64,000 nucleotides of DNA from Streptomyces verrucosisporus (GTDB taxonomy: Bacteria; Actinomycetota; Actinomycetes; Streptomycetales; Streptomycetaceae): assembly GCF_017114865.1 (NCBI RefSeq), contig NZ_JADEYH010000002.1, positions 310,001 through 374,000 on the forward strand. Direction: 5' to 3'. Below the pieces are notes generated by a model that was given only the letters and a program-made list of their open reading frames with translations, made no database searches and was not told the DNA's origin. The position numbers were made by a program, and so were the translations under genes. Below, in pieces: positions 41,408 to 51,227 of the stretch (position 1 is the stretch's first letter; each line of letters begins with the position of its first letter).

Positions 41408-42222
41408 TCACAGGCCGAGGGGGACGAGGGAGCGGGCGTGGTCGAGCAGGCGGTGGAGGTGCACGGTGGTGGGGGCGAGGGCAGTGATCAGAACGGCCGG
41501 GCCGGTCAGCGGCACCAGGGCGCCCTGGCCCTGTGCCGGGTCGTTTCCGAGCAGGTGCGGCTGGACGGGTGCTTCCTCCAGCCGCGGGTCGACGATGAGG
41601 AGCTGGCCGGTGACGCGGTGACCGGCCAGGACGGCGGGGCCGTCCCAGCCGGGGGCGGCCGTACCGATGGCGGTGTGCTGGTCCAGCAGGGGGCGGCCGT
41701 CGCGTCGGACGGTCAGCCGGGTGGTCAGATCACCGGGGGGCTCGGCGGCGCGGCCGAGGATCTGTTCCTCGCGCAGGAGCAGACGTGCGGTGGGGGCGAG
41801 GTCCACGGCGCAGGTCTGCCGCAGGTTGCTGCCGCAGGCGCTGATCAGTGGTCTGGGGAGCCAGCGCAGGCCCGCGCGGTCCCCCACGCGCAGGCTGGTG
41901 TGGTAGGTGGCATGGTCGGTGGTGGCGCCGCGCAGGGCGAGAGTGGCGGCGGCGGTGGTGATCTCCAGGTCGGCGCGGTCGCCGACGGTGACGTCGATGG
42001 CCAGGCGGTCGCCGCCGAGGGGCGCGCTCATGGCGCCGATCACGCACACCCTGGCCCGGCCTCCCCGGGGGCGGAGGCGACGCAGGTGGAAGGGGCCGTC
42101 ACCGTGCAGGAGCGGGAGGGTGGTGGCGCGGCCGTTCGAGACGGCCTGGACGCGGGCGGTGGCGTGCACACCGCTGCCGGTATCGCCGGCCGGTGTCCGC
42201 CGGGCCGGGGCGGGAGCGGTGG

Positions 42223-42226
<4 letters not shown>
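41408..42226 (-). CDS. ureD: Urease accessory protein UreD
   Basis: A 272-aa protein. '[55 protein letters not shown]' and '[40 protein letters not shown]' are the conserved core of UreD/UreH, the scaffold that binds apo-urease and recruits UreF and UreG for nickel insertion. It is the last gene of the operon, with ATGA overlap with ureG. Confidence 0.88.
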
Positions 42227-42933
<707 letters not shown>

Positions 42934-42974
42934 TCCAGTCTCCGAATCGGGGTCGCGGACGTGGGCGGGGCGGG

Positions 42975-43649
42975 TCAGGAGGCGAACAGACGGACCGGCC
43001 AGGCGGCGTGCTCCTGGGCGGTGATGTCCAGCAGCGGGGCGGAGGCGGCGGGCAGCGCGCCGGTGCCTTCCGCGGCGACGCGGGCCGCGGTCCGGGCCGC
43101 GCGGTCGGCGATGCGGTCGGTGTCGCCGGCGAGACGGGCGAGGACCGCGGTGGCGTCGTAGGGGTTCAGGCTCAGCAGCCGCACCGCCGCGGTGGCCGGG
43201 CCGCTGACGCTGTCGTAGGCGGCGGCGTGGGCGGCGTCCGATGAGGTCAGTCCCGCCGCGCGGGCGGCCACGCCCAGCACGACGGGCTGGTGGGCTCCGC
43301 GCGGCCGGTGGCGGGCGAGGTGGTCGAGTTCGGGGGCGGGCCAGGTGGCGCGTGCGGCCCGCATCATCTGCCGTCCCAGCTTCCGCGCGACCTCGCGGAG
43401 AGCGGGGGCGGGGGTACGGGCGTCGGCGGCCTCGTCCAGTTCCAGCGGGTCGTGGCCGGCGGCGGCCGTGGCGGCCAGCGCCGCCGCGACCAGGCCGGCG
43501 GTGTGCAGCCGCCCCTGGCAGAAGGCGTGCAGAGTGGCGGTGTCGTGGACGGTCCTCGAAGCGACGGCTGCTTCCACCCCGCCGGAGTGGGCGTGCCCTC
43601 CGGCGGGGAAGCGGCCGTCGGCCAGGACGAGCAGGGCTGCGCGGCTCAT
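42975..43649 (-). CDS. ureF: Urease accessory protein UreF
   Basis: A 224-aa all-helical protein: '[25 protein letters not shown]' and the C-terminal '[20 protein letters not shown]' (the conserved tail that contacts UreG) identify UreF. It acts with UreD and UreG as a gatekeeper for metallocentre assembly. ATG at 43649, 62 bp after ureC. Confidence 0.88.
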   Translation of the reverse strand: MSRAALLVLADGRFPAGGHAHSGGVEAAVASRTVHDTATLHAFCQGRLHTAGLVAAALAATAAAGHDPLELDEAADARTPAPALREVARKLGRQMMRAARATWPAPELDHLARHRPRGAHQPVVLGVAARAAGLTSSDAAHAAAYDSVSGPATAAVRLLSLNPYDATAVLARLAGDTDRIADRAARTAARVAAEGTGALPAASAPLLDITAQEHAAWPVRLFAS

Positions 43650-43711
43650 CGTGCGAGCGTGCACCTTTCCGCGGTCGGCCCGGATCGTCGGCCGGGCCGG
43701 CCACGTCGGGA

Positions 43712-45532
43712 TCAGAACAGGAAGTAGCGCTGTGCCATGGGCAGTTCGGTGGCGTAGTGCATGGGAACCGGCTGATCGGCCACCTCCGCGCGGACATCGG
43801 TCACCCGGGCTCCGCCGATCTCCACCTCGAAGGTGTCGGGATCGACCGTCACGTCCGGGGTGGCGCTGTTCTCCCGCATGCGCTCCTTGCGGACCGTGCG
43901 GGTGTCGGTGATGGCCCGCAGCGGCTTGCCGACCGCCAGGCGATCGGCAAGCCCGCTCTCCAGAGCCTGGGGGGAAACGAAGTTGAGGGAGTTGGCCAGG
44001 GGGGCGCGTCCGCGGGCGCCCCACATCGGGCGGGGCAGGACCGGCTGAGGGGTGGGGATGGAGGCGTTGGCGTCCCCGACCTGCGCGTAGGCGATCTGCC
44101 CGCCCTTGACGACCAGGTGGGGCTTGACGCCGAAGAACTTCGGTTCCCACAGCACCAGGTCGGCCAGCTTGCCGACCTCCACGGAGCCGACCTCGGCGTC
44201 GATGCCCTGGGCGATGGCGGGGTTGACGGTGTACTTGGCGACGTAGCGGCGGGCACGGTGGTTGTCCGCCCCACCGGCCCTGTCCTCCGCCAGGTGGCCG
44301 TAGCGGACCTTCATCACGTGGGCGGTCTGCCAGGTCCGAACGATCATCTCGCCGATGCGCCCCATGGCCTGGGCGTCGGAGGACATCATGGAGATCGCGC
44401 CCAGGTCGTGCAGCAGGTCCTCGGCGGCCATGGTGGAGGGCCGGATACGGGAGTCGGCGAAGGCCAGGTCCGCCGGCACCTCGGGGTTGAGGTGGTGGCA
44501 GACCATCATCATGTCCACGTGCTCCTTGACGGTGTTCACCGTCAGCGGGCGGGTGGGGTTGGTCGAGGCGGGCAGCACATGGGGTTCCCCGACCATGGTG
44601 ATCATGTCCGGGGCGTGGCCGCCGCCGGCGCCCTCGACGTGGAAGACGTGCAGCGGGCGGCCGCCGATCGCCTCCAGGGTGTCGCCGACGAAGCCGGCCT
44701 CGTTGAGGGAGTCGGCGTGCAGGGCGAGCTGGACGCCCGTCTCCTCGCACACCTGCAGGCACAGATCGATCACCGCGGGGGTCGCGCCCCAGTCCTCATG
44801 GATCTTGAAACCCAGGATCCCGGCGGCGACCTGGTCCTGGAGCGACTTGCGGGACATGGTGCTGCCCCTGCCGAGCAGACCGACGTTGACCGGGAAGGCG
44901 TCCAGGGCCTCGAAGAGCCGGGAGACGTGCCACGAGCCGGGGGTGACGGTGGTGGCCGTGCTGCCCTCGGCCGGTCCCGTACCGCCGCCGATGAGCGTGG
45001 TCACGCCCGCGGCCAGCGCCTCGCCGACCTGCTCGGGACAGATGAAGTGCACATGGGTGTCCACGCCGCCGGCGGTCAGGATGCGGCCGTTGCCGGCGAT
45101 GACCTCGGTCTCCGGGCCGATGGGGAAGTCCGTGGGCTGCGGGCGGCCCACGACCGTCGGGCGGGCCGTGTGCAGCGGATCCATCGTCTCAGGGTTGTAC
45201 GCCTTGCCCAGTGCGGTGATCCGGCCGTCGCGGATGGCGATGTCGGCCTTGACCACCCCCCAGTGGTCCAGCACCACCGCTCCGGTGATCACGGTGTCCG
45301 GGGGCCTGCGGCCGTCGTCCCCTTCCGGTTCGCGCGGCAGGGCGGACTGACCCATCGACTCGCGGATCACCTTGCCGCCGCCGAAGACCACCTCGTCCCC
45401 GCTGCGGCCCGGGCCGCCGGCCCAGTCCTCGGTGACCTCGATGGTCAGGGCGGTGTCGGCCAGCCGGATCCGGTCTCCGGTGGTCGGGCCGAACAGGTCG
45501 TTGTACTGGGCGCGGGTGAGCGGATCAGCCAT
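43712..45532 (-). CDS. ureC: Urease subunit alpha
   Basis: A 606-aa catalytic subunit, slightly longer than the usual ~570 because of extra residues near the N-terminus and in loops. Active-site features are intact: [10 protein letters not shown] (nickel His), KIHEDWG (carbamylated Lys), '[12 protein letters not shown]', '[12 protein letters not shown]', the flap '[10 protein letters not shown]' and the terminal 'FLF'. It hydrolyses urea to ammonia and carbamate. Its ATG overlaps the end of ureAB by 8 bp, so the two are translationally coupled. Confidence 0.96.
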   Translation of the reverse strand: MADPLTRAQYNDLFGPTTGDRIRLADTALTIEVTEDWAGGPGRSGDEVVFGGGKVIRESMGQSALPREPEGDDGRRPPDTVITGAVVLDHWGVVKADIAIRDGRITALGKAYNPETMDPLHTARPTVVGRPQPTDFPIGPETEVIAGNGRILTAGGVDTHVHFICPEQVGEALAAGVTTLIGGGTGPAEGSTATTVTPGSWHVSRLFEALDAFPVNVGLLGRGSTMSRKSLQDQVAAGILGFKIHEDWGATPAVIDLCLQVCEETGVQLALHADSLNEAGFVGDTLEAIGGRPLHVFHVEGAGGGHAPDMITMVGEPHVLPASTNPTRPLTVNTVKEHVDMMMVCHHLNPEVPADLAFADSRIRPSTMAAEDLLHDLGAISMMSSDAQAMGRIGEMIVRTWQTAHVMKVRYGHLAEDRAGGADNHRARRYVAKYTVNPAIAQGIDAEVGSVEVGKLADLVLWEPKFFGVKPHLVVKGGQIAYAQVGDANASIPTPQPVLPRPMWGARGRAPLANSLNFVSPQALESGLADRLAVGKPLRAITDTRTVRKERMRENSATPDVTVDPDTFEVEIGGARVTDVRAEVADQPVPMHYATELPMAQRYFLF

Positions 45533-46163
45533 CGAGGGATCCCCCGTTCTCCTTGCGCAGTCCCAGAACGACACGCTCGCCCGCGATCGGCACCAGCTCC
45601 ACCTCGCGCCGGTCGCCCGGTTCGAACCGCTCGGAGGTGCCGGCCGGGACGTGCAGGCGCTTTCCGCGGGCGGCCTCGCGGTCGAAGTCCAGACCCGGGT
45701 TGGCCTCGGCGAAGTGGTAGTGGGAGCCGACCTGGACGGGCCGGTCGGCGGGGTTGTGCACCTCCACCACCGTCACCTCGCGCCCCTCGTTGAACGCGAC
45801 GGGCCCGGCGTCTTCGGGGTGTTCCACCTTTCCCGGGTGCACCAGCACCTCCTCGTCCGCCTCCGGGACGGGGTCGTGGATGGTCACCAGCTTCGTCCCG
45901 TCCGGGAAGGTCGCCTCCACCTGGACGTTGGCGATCATCTCCGGGACGCCCTCCATCAGCTCCCCACGGCCCAGCACCCTGCGGCCCGAAGCCATCACCT
46001 CGCTGACCGTACGGCCGGCCCGCGCCTCCTCGAAGACGTGCACCGTCAACAGCGCCACCGCCTCCGGATGGTTCAGCCTGATGCCGCGCTCCCGCCGCCG
46101 TTGCGCCACATCAGCAGCCACATGGATCAGCAGCCGTTCCTGTTCGTGCGGAGTCAGATGCAT
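45525..46163 (-). CDS. ureAB: Fused urease gamma/beta subunit
   Basis: A 212-aa fusion. Residues 1-100 are UreA ('[39 protein letters not shown]') and about 105-212 are UreB ('[44 protein letters not shown]'). Both halves are intact. The fusion is common in actinobacteria with this operon type. First gene of the ureAB-C-F-G-D operon. Confidence 0.93.
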   Translation of the reverse strand: MHLTPHEQERLLIHVAADVAQRRRERGIRLNHPEAVALLTVHVFEEARAGRTVSEVMASGRRVLGRGELMEGVPEMIANVQVEATFPDGTKLVTIHDPVPEADEEVLVHPGKVEHPEDAGPVAFNEGREVTVVEVHNPADRPVQVGSHYHFAEANPGLDFDREAARGKRLHVPAGTSERFEPGDRREVELVPIAGERVVLGLRKENGGSLDG

Positions 46164-46486
46164 GCGGGCTCGTTCCCGGACCGACGGACGAACCGGCTTT
46201 CCGTTCCGTGAACCGGCACCGTGGTCCGCTCCACCGTCCGCGGCCCAGCGCCGTGAGCAGAGCCGACCGCTCCGCCACCGTCCTCCCAGGCGTTCCAGAC
46301 ACTCATGAGCAGCGGTCTCCCCTCGTCTCCGTGTGCGGCACCGTGTGCCGCCGGCTCCCGGTCACGGGCGCCGCCGAACGGAGGCTGTGCCTCGGGAAAC
46401 GGTGGCAAACGGGCAGGCCGTGGTGATCCATCCGAGCGAGTGAAGATTCGCCGTTCGGTGCCACGCCGTTTCGCACATCTGCTAAC
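46164..46486. other. Urease upstream region, 323 bp
   Basis: It should contain the ureAB promoter on the minus strand, but no convincing -10/-35 pair stands out. On the plus strand it runs into the decayed N-terminus of the TNT pseudogene, without a signal peptide or start codon for it. No other gene is seen. Confidence 0.4.
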
Positions 46487-47071
46487 TGCGGGCGCGCCAC
46501 CGGTCCGGCCCCCTGCACCGGCGCGCACCAGGGCGACCCCCGCCTGGGGCCCGCACACCTGCCCCGCCCCTGGAAGCCGCCCGTCGGCCCGCTGCTGAAG
46601 GGCTACCAGCGCACCGGTGGCCTGTCCCCGAAGGCATTCCTGGCCAAGTACTGGAAGGACGAGGGCCCCGATGGACCGGCGGGCTGGAAGTACCCGCCCA
46701 ACGACGGCTTCGCCGAGGTCAACGGCGAGACCGACAAGCACGTCGAGGTCCTGGAGCCCGGAGAGGACCTCGACCGCTTCGGCTCCGAGTACGGCTCCTA
46801 TCTCGCCCTGTTCGGCGACCCGTACGCCAAGCGCGCCCTGCCCCCGTAGAACCTCAACACCCGCGACGCCGCCCGCCCCTGCGACTACCACCGCTACACC
46901 GTCAGGCGACCCTTCCCCGTCTGGCGGGGCAGCATCGCCCCCTGGTTCGAGCAGCCCGGCGTAGGACAGCAGACCAAACTCGACCCGGTCCTGCACGATC
47001 CCGGCGAAGGCCGGCGGCTGGACGTCAAGTTGCTGCTGGACAACGGCTATCTCGCACCCGCCGCGGGTTGA
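46487..47071 (+). pseudogene. TNT (NAD glycohydrolase-type) toxin domain protein, decayed
   Basis: One frame reads 'CTGAHQGDPRLGPAHLPRPWKPPVGPLLKGYQRTGGLSPKAFLAKYW', then 'GWKYPPNDGFAEVNGETDKHVEVLEPGEDLDRFGSEYGSYLALFGDPYAKRALPP'. An amber codon follows at 46847-46849, and then '[59 protein letters not shown]' to TGA 47069-47071. This is the TNT/DUF4237 fold of secreted NAD-degrading toxins. The signal peptide and start are missing and the stop replaces what should be Gln/Glu, so it is inactive. Confidence 0.8.
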
Positions 47072-47083
47072 GGAGCGACACCG

Positions 47084-47320
47084 ATGGACCGCCACGCCCT
47101 TCGCGCCGCCGGCGTGGCGGACGGCCACTACCGCATCGAAGGAGTCCACGAGCCCTCGCCCCCGCCCACCGACTTCCTCTGTCTGCGCCGCTCACCGGAC
47201 ACCCCCCCGGTCTGTGGGAGACCGGAGCGTACGAGCGCGGCGCGTGGGAGACGGTGGCTCGCCACTGGAGCGAGGCGGACGCCTGTACCCATCTGCTCCG
47301 TCTGATGACCGGAGACCGAC
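47084..47320 (+). pseudogene. Frameshifted partner (immunity-like) of the TNT protein
   Basis: ATG 47084 opens 'MDRHALRAAGVADGHYRIEGVHEPSPPPTDFLCLRRSPD'. The expected continuation 'LWETGAYERGAWETVARHWSEADACTHLLRLMTGDR' is in a different frame, the switch falling in a run of seven C near 47203-47209. A small protein of this type commonly follows TNT genes in Streptomyces and is presumed to be the antitoxin or immunity protein. GAGGAG precedes the ATG. Both members of the pair are broken. Confidence 0.6.
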
Positions 47321-47572
47321 GACCGGGGCACACCGGACGTCCCCGCGGCCGGGCGCGGCGATTCGCCGCCGAACAGGGGCGCCGATGCGTACACCTGCCG
47401 CTCGGACCGGCCACCCGAGTGATGGGTCCCTCGCCGCCCGGGGCCCGGCGAAGGCGGTGACGACAACGATGGGCGCGGGCGGTCGGGCGGACCGCAGGTG
47501 GTGCGGTTCCTGCCGGCGATGCCGGCCCGAACGACTGAGGCGGCGCACACCGCATGATCACCGAGATCACGC

Positions 47573-47818
47573 GTGTCCGTCGGTTCGCTTCGCCCCCAGT
47601 GCCGAGTCCGCTGCCCCAACCACCATCCGGACACGCCTTCCACCCGTCCCGGCCGACGTCACCACCGCCCGATCCGCATGGCGAGAAGGACCGCATCATG
47701 CCCGCAGACCGCCGCCTGCACCGCGCCGCACTGCGGCTTCTCCACCGACTCCGCCGACTACGACAGCCGCCCGGCCGCCGAGCCGGCCACCCGTACCCAC
47801 CGCTGCCCCGTCCGCTGA
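47573..47818 (+). pseudogene. Probable remnant of an AICE small transfer protein
   Basis: The frame ends with 'TAACTAPHCGFSTDSADYDSRPAAEPATRTHRCPVR', which I recognise as close to the C-terminus of small 'mobile element transfer' proteins found in Streptomyces conjugative elements (CxAPxCGF...DYDSRAAAE..ARTHRC). The upstream part does not look intact and no good start is seen. It lies left of an att copy, consistent with a relic element. Confidence 0.45.
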
Positions 47819-47831
47819 CCGGGGGTTCCTT

Positions 47832-48053
47832 ATGGCCGTCTCCCTGCCTCTGGTCGCCGTCCTGGTCCTCACCGCCCAGGCCGCGATCATGTTCCTCGGC
47901 ATCCGCCTGTGGGTGGCCGGCCGCCCTGGATCTACCGGCACATGGCCGATGACCGCGACCGTGCCATCGCCGACCGGGCTCGGGGCGGTGATCCGCGGGG
48001 GCACGCGGACCCAGGGAGACGTGGACTCCATGCGGACTCCAGGCCCGTGGTGA
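47832..48053 (+). pseudogene. Remnant of small membrane protein of an integrative element
   Basis: ATG 47832 opens one membrane segment ('MAVSLPLVAVLVLTAQAAIMFLGIRLWVAGR'). Thereafter the adjacent frame ('PPWIYRHMADDRDRAIADRARGG') looks more protein-like than the one that runs to 48053, suggesting a frameshift at about 47925. GGGGGTTCC upstream. It probably belongs to the same relic operon as the preceding fragment. Confidence 0.4.
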
Positions 48054-48082
48054 CAAGCGCGTGGCAAGGATGCGAACACGCG

Positions 48083-48126
48083 GAAGGGCCGGTTGCACAG
48101 GATCATGCCTCTGCAACCGGCCCTTC
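48083..48126. terminator. Terminator hairpin beside att copy 1
   Basis: A 15-bp perfect stem (GAAGGGCCGGTTGCA) with a 14-nt loop, ending 5 bp before the tRNA-Arg 3'-end copy. In the orientation of the tRNA it sits just past the 3' end. Confidence 0.75.
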
Positions 48127-48131
48127 GACCC

Positions 48132-48174
48132 GTGCCCCCGGCAGGATTCGAACCTGCGACACCCGCTTTAGGAG
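48132..48174. other. att copy 1: 43-bp tRNA-Arg 3'-end duplication
   Basis: Identical over 43 bp to the 3' half of the intact tRNA-Arg at 61482 onward (starts GTGCCCCCGGCAGGATTCGA). It ends in the anticodon region, as in tRNA-targeted integration sites. The sequence to its right has no tRNA 5' half. Confidence 0.9.
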
Positions 48175-48440
48175 TTTCCTCGCGGCGAGGCTGTGACCTG
48201 CGGAAACGTCGCCCGCAGAGCCTCTGGACCGGGGAACTCCCCTCCGTGGTTCTCACGTGTTCGCAGGGGTTCCCGGCCTCGTGTGTGCCAAATCCGTTCC
48301 GGGCGACCACCTCGTCGAAGGCGGAGTCCCGAACCCGGGCGGATGCCCGCTCCGGTCGCAAAGCTGTGAGCGGGCGGGCGGAAACCCGTAGCCTGGGGTC
48401 GACAGCGCTACGCCACCCGACCAGCGCGGAGGGGATGCCG
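48175..48440 (+). other. Region between att copy 1 and the toxin-antitoxin pair
   Basis: The first ~130 bp (48175-48305) resemble the flank of the degenerate att at 41229-41400. No gene is convincing. GGAGGGG at its right end is the ribosome-binding site of the antitoxin gene. With the preceding hairpin and att copy 1 it completes the 387-bp stretch between the relic membrane gene and the antitoxin. Confidence 0.5.
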
Positions 48441-48713
48441 ATGACCACAGCTCCCAGCGGTGGGCCCCACCCGCCGTCCCAGTCGTCGCATCCGCTGCGG
48501 ACCATCCGTGACATCCGGGAGTCCCTGCCCGAGGACCAGCGTCGGCACTTCGACACGGAACTCACCGACACGGAGATCGAGGCGCTGCCCGAGATGCTCC
48601 ACCGCTGGGTGACGCTGAGCAACGACGGCTTCGAGGAGTTCCTGCTCTCCGCCCCCTTCGAGGGGCTGGACTTCGGCGCCCGCTCCTACGACGAACAGAC
48701 GGACACCGAGTGA
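48441..48713 (+). CDS. Antitoxin-like protein paired with PIN toxin
   Basis: A 90-aa acidic protein ('LRTIRDIRESLPEDQRRHFDTELTDTEIEALPEMLHRWVTLSNDGFEEFL'). It directly precedes a PIN-domain toxin with a 4-bp overlap, the usual antitoxin position. I see no classical AbrB or ribbon-helix-helix DNA-binding motif; the ~20 N-terminal residues are Ser/Pro-rich and disordered. An in-frame ATG two codons upstream is an alternative start. Confidence 0.7.
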   Translation: MTTAPSGGPHPPSQSSHPLRTIRDIRESLPEDQRRHFDTELTDTEIEALPEMLHRWVTLSNDGFEEFLLSAPFEGLDFGARSYDEQTDTE

Positions 48714-49138
48714 TCTACCTGCTCGACACCAACGTCGTAGCCGAACTCGCCACCCGGGCGAGGCCGGACCCACGCGTCATGACCTGGTTCCGGTCCACGG
48801 CCAGGCCCAACCGTTTTCTGAGCGTGATCACCGTTGCCGAGATCGAGGCAGGGGTGGCCGCCACCCCTGATCCCGTACGACAGGCCCGCTACGCCCGAGC
48901 GCTCGCCGCAGTACGGCACGAGTACCACGACCGCATCGCGTCGATCGGCGGGCCGGAAGCAGCCGCCTACCTCACGATCCACAAGACACTCAAGGCCGCC
49001 GGTGCGGGCATCGACCCACCGGACGCCCTGATCGCCGCCACCGCCCTGGCCAACGGCTGGACCGTAGCCACCCGCAACATCAAGCACATGGCCCGGACCG
49101 GGGCCCTGGTGGTCAACCCGTGGGAGGAGAAGCTGTAG
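48710..49138 (+). CDS. PIN domain toxin (VapC family)
   Basis: A 142-aa PIN ribonuclease. The acidic active-site residues are in place: Asp in 'YLLDTNVVAEL', Glu in 'VITVAEIEAGV', Asp in 'GIDPPDALIAATALANGWTVATRN' and the final 'TRNIKHM'. It cleaves RNA when freed from its antitoxin. GTG start overlapping the antitoxin stop. The pair is the only intact gene content between two att copies. Confidence 0.88.
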   Translation: MIYLLDTNVVAELATRARPDPRVMTWFRSTARPNRFLSVITVAEIEAGVAATPDPVRQARYARALAAVRHEYHDRIASIGGPEAAAYLTIHKTLKAAGAGIDPPDALIAATALANGWTVATRNIKHMARTGALVVNPWEEKL

Positions 49139-49322
49139 TGGTCCCCGTGGGCACGATTCACTCTGTGGATGCCGGACGCGGGGCGGCGCGCGTTCTCCAC
49201 TGACCTCCGGCCGCTTTGGCGTTCCCCAGCCCCGCCTCCGCGACGGCTTCCTGGAGGGTGAGCTGTTCCGAGCCCTCGGCCGGGAAGGTGCAGCGCGCAT
49301 GCGGCACGGCCTCGAACACGAC
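49139..49322. other. Gap between VapC-like toxin and att copy 2
   Basis: On the minus strand a short frame (about 49158-49322) reads 'FEAVPHARCTFPAEGSEQLTLQEAVAEAGLGNAKAAGGQ', which looks like real protein but lacks a start and family; probably a gene tail cut by integration. Together with the terminator, att copy 2 and the element's left arm it makes up the 375-bp stretch to the methyltransferase stop. The arm (49440-49515) has two GTGTGCCC(G/A)CGTT repeats. Confidence 0.4.
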
Positions 49323-49364
49323 GGAGGGTCGGCCCGGGAGGCAAACCTCCCGGGCCGACCCTCC
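49323..49364. terminator. Terminator hairpin beside att copy 2
   Basis: A 19-bp perfect stem (GGAGGGTCGGCCCGGGAGG) with loop CAAA, 5 bp before the att copy. Its sequence is unrelated to the hairpin beside att copy 1. Confidence 0.85.
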
Positions 49365-49369
49365 GGCCC

Positions 49370-49413
49370 GTGCCCCCGGCAGGATTCGAACCTGCGACAC
49401 CCGCTTTAGGAGA
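49370..49413. other. attL: 44-bp duplication of tRNA-Arg 3' end
   Basis: Identical over 44 bp to 61482-61525 in the intact tRNA-Arg gene. It marks the left end of the integrated conjugative element. Just inside are two direct repeats GTGTGCCC(G/A)CGTT about 37 bp apart, possible arm sites for integrase. Confidence 0.9.
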
Positions 49414-49513
49414 TCATCCGGGCTCTCGCATGAGCAGGACATCGGTATCCCGCGCTGGGGAGTGATGTGTGCCCGCGTTCCATCCGATGCGGTGACGTGT
49501 GCCCACGTTGCCG

Positions 49514-50332
49514 TCACAGACTGCCGTCAGGGGCTCTCCCGACGGCAAGAAGATGTGAGCTGGCCGCGAGCAGCTCGGGGTATGGCTCAGCCAGCCGTGC
49601 GGCCGTCAGCGCGGAGGCGAACAGTTCCTCCGAGGGTCCGGTGTCGGACTGCTGCTCCACGGCTTTAAGGAGGGACCATGCCGGGCCTTCGACGCCCAAC
49701 ACCTTCACGTTGGTCAGTCCTGCGTCTCGCATCTCCTCCGCGAGTTCGTCCGCACGGTGGAAGTAGGCCAGGGTGAAGCCGCGTTTACCGTCGTGGACGG
49801 CGGTGCGAAGGATTGTCGAGATCGAAGCCTGCATGCGCTCTTTGTGGAGATGGGCGTAGGTGACGTGCTCGAAGAGCGATGAGTATCGGTTGATCGCGGA
49901 GGCGGCCACGAGCCCTCCGGGCTTCACTACCCGCCAGGCCTCGGAGAGTGCCGTCTGCCGGTCCTTGGGGTCCGGTAGGTGGTAGAGCGGGCCGAGCACC
50001 TGCACTACGTCGTAGGACGCATCCGCGGCAGCGAGCTGACGCGCGTCACCTAGGTCGGCGGCGCATACCTTCGCGGCCTGCTCCACGTGTCGGGGCACGG
50101 GATCGATTAGCTCTACCTGGTAGCCGTCATCAACTAGCCACCGCGCATGAACGCCGGGGCCGCCTCCAACGTCCAGAACGCGGGCCGGTGGCGGCGGCAG
50201 GAAGCGCCGCAAGATCTCCTGTGTCCGGAGCAGTTCGAGACGCCCGTCCGCTGATGTGCTCAGTCGAGCACCCTCGTCTATGACCTGCGAATAGAAGTGC
50301 TCGACCTCAGGTGCTAGCTCTGGTTTCGGCAT
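49514..50332 (-). CDS. SAM-dependent methyltransferase
   Basis: A 272-aa class I methyltransferase. Motif I 'RVLDVGGGPGVHARWLVDDGYQVELIDP' binds SAM; 'YDVVQVLGPLYHLPDPKDRQTALSEAWRVVKPGGLV' are motifs IV-VI. The target is not identifiable. It is the only minus-strand gene of the element, 58 bp from the divergent GntR gene, and shares that promoter region and its operator. It may be cargo or modify element or host DNA or metabolites. Confidence 0.82.
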   Translation of the reverse strand: MPKPELAPEVEHFYSQVIDEGARLSTSADGRLELLRTQEILRRFLPPPPARVLDVGGGPGVHARWLVDDGYQVELIDPVPRHVEQAAKVCAADLGDARQLAAADASYDVVQVLGPLYHLPDPKDRQTALSEAWRVVKPGGLVAASAINRYSSLFEHVTYAHLHKERMQASISTILRTAVHDGKRGFTLAYFHRADELAEEMRDAGLTNVKVLGVEGPAWSLLKAVEQQSDTGPSEELFASALTAARLAEPYPELLAASSHLLAVGRAPDGSL

Positions 50333-50353
50333 AGCGGCAGTATCCTGTGTACC

Positions 50354-50369
50354 GGTGGACCAGTCCACC
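50354..50369. promoter_or_regulatory. Operator of the GntR regulator (divergent promoter)
   Basis: A perfect dyad GGTGGAC-CA-GTCCACC lies between the methyltransferase and GntR genes. Related dyads built on GGACCGGTCCACC occur twice downstream of the GntR gene, pointing to autoregulation. Confidence 0.75.
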
Positions 50370-50390
50370 ACTGTTGTCGATAGGGGAGCC

Positions 50391-51107
50391 ATGGCCCTGC
50401 TCAAGTACGAGGAAATCGCGGAATCTCTGCGGTCCCGGATCGCGGCGGGGGAGTTCGCGCCGGGCGAGATCCTTCCGTCCACACGAGACCTGGCCGAACA
50501 GTGGTCTGTGTCACGGGCCACTGCCGTCAAGGCCATGGACGTGTTGCGGAACGATGGCGTGGTCGAGGCCCGGCAGGGCACGGGATTCGTCGCCACGGAA
50601 ACTCCGGTGGCGCGTCCTGCGGGCGGGCGACGAGCCGGTTCGGCACGAGTGGCTGGCGGTATGCCCTTCCTGCGGGTAGGCACCCCTGACTGGGTGGCCC
50701 CTCCGGTGCACGTAGCAGAGGCTCTGCGGATGGATGCCGGTGCGAAGGCTCTTCGGAGGATTCGCGTGCTGCAACTTCCGGACGGCAGCCCCCACAGCTA
50801 TGTGGTGGCATGGTTCCCGCCCGATGTGGCGGAGCCATCGCCCCGTTTGGCTCAGACTGCTCCCATCGCGGAGGGAACGACGCGTTACGTCCGCCGGCAG
50901 ACCGGCCGGTTCCCTGTGGAAGGAACGGACGTCACTACGGTGCGCCTGGCGGCGGAAGTCGAGGCGGAGCACCTGGCCCTGTCCGGCCCCACCGCAGTAG
51001 CCGTCGTGCTGCATACGGCGTACGACCAGGAGGGCCGCCCATTGGTCTGCGAGGAAGGGATCACGCCGGGGTCGCTCTACGAGCGGCTGGAGACCTACGC
51101 GATGTAG
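50391..51107 (+). CDS. GntR/HutC-family transfer repressor (KorSA-like)
   Basis: A 238-aa regulator. The N-terminal winged helix (about 1-70: 'KYEEIAESLRSRIAAGEFAPGEILPSTRDLAEQWSVSRATAVKAMDVLRNDGVV') is followed by a UTRA ligand-binding domain (about 90-238). In pSAM2 the equivalent KorSA represses transfer and replication genes. GGGGAG precedes the ATG. Three matching operator dyads lie around the gene. Confidence 0.88.
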   Translation: MALLKYEEIAESLRSRIAAGEFAPGEILPSTRDLAEQWSVSRATAVKAMDVLRNDGVVEARQGTGFVATETPVARPAGGRRAGSARVAGGMPFLRVGTPDWVAPPVHVAEALRMDAGAKALRRIRVLQLPDGSPHSYVVAWFPPDVAEPSPRLAQTAPIAEGTTRYVRRQTGRFPVEGTDVTTVRLAAEVEAEHLALSGPTAVAVVLHTAYDQEGRPLVCEEGITPGSLYERLETYAM

Positions 51108-51126
51108 CGCACCTGCGAGTCGAGAA

Positions 51127-51158
51127 AAGCTGGACCGGTCCACCGGTTCAGCTTTTTT
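51127..51158 (+). terminator. Terminator (and operator-like dyad) after GntR gene
   Basis: A 14-bp stem with one wobble (AAAAGCTGGACCGG/CCGGTTCAGCTTTT), loop TCCA, ending in a run of T. This is one of the few U-tract terminators in the window. Its core also matches the GntR operator, so it may serve both roles. Confidence 0.75.
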
Positions 51159-51227
51159 CATTCCTTCTTCAGTGGACCTACCAGTGGGAATGCTCTCAGG
51201 CGCTGTTGCTCTGCGCTGTCGCAGCTT

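Noticed and set aside
46617..46964. Plus-strand frame overlapping the TNT pseudogene in another frame
   Set aside because: Its translation is Ser/Thr/Pro/Arg-rich noise, whereas the chosen frame reproduces the TNT domain on both sides of the amber codon.
48132..49413. Additional tRNA-Arg genes at the att copies
   Set aside because: Only the 3' 43-44 bp are present; no acceptor 5' strand, D arm or anticodon stem partner can form.
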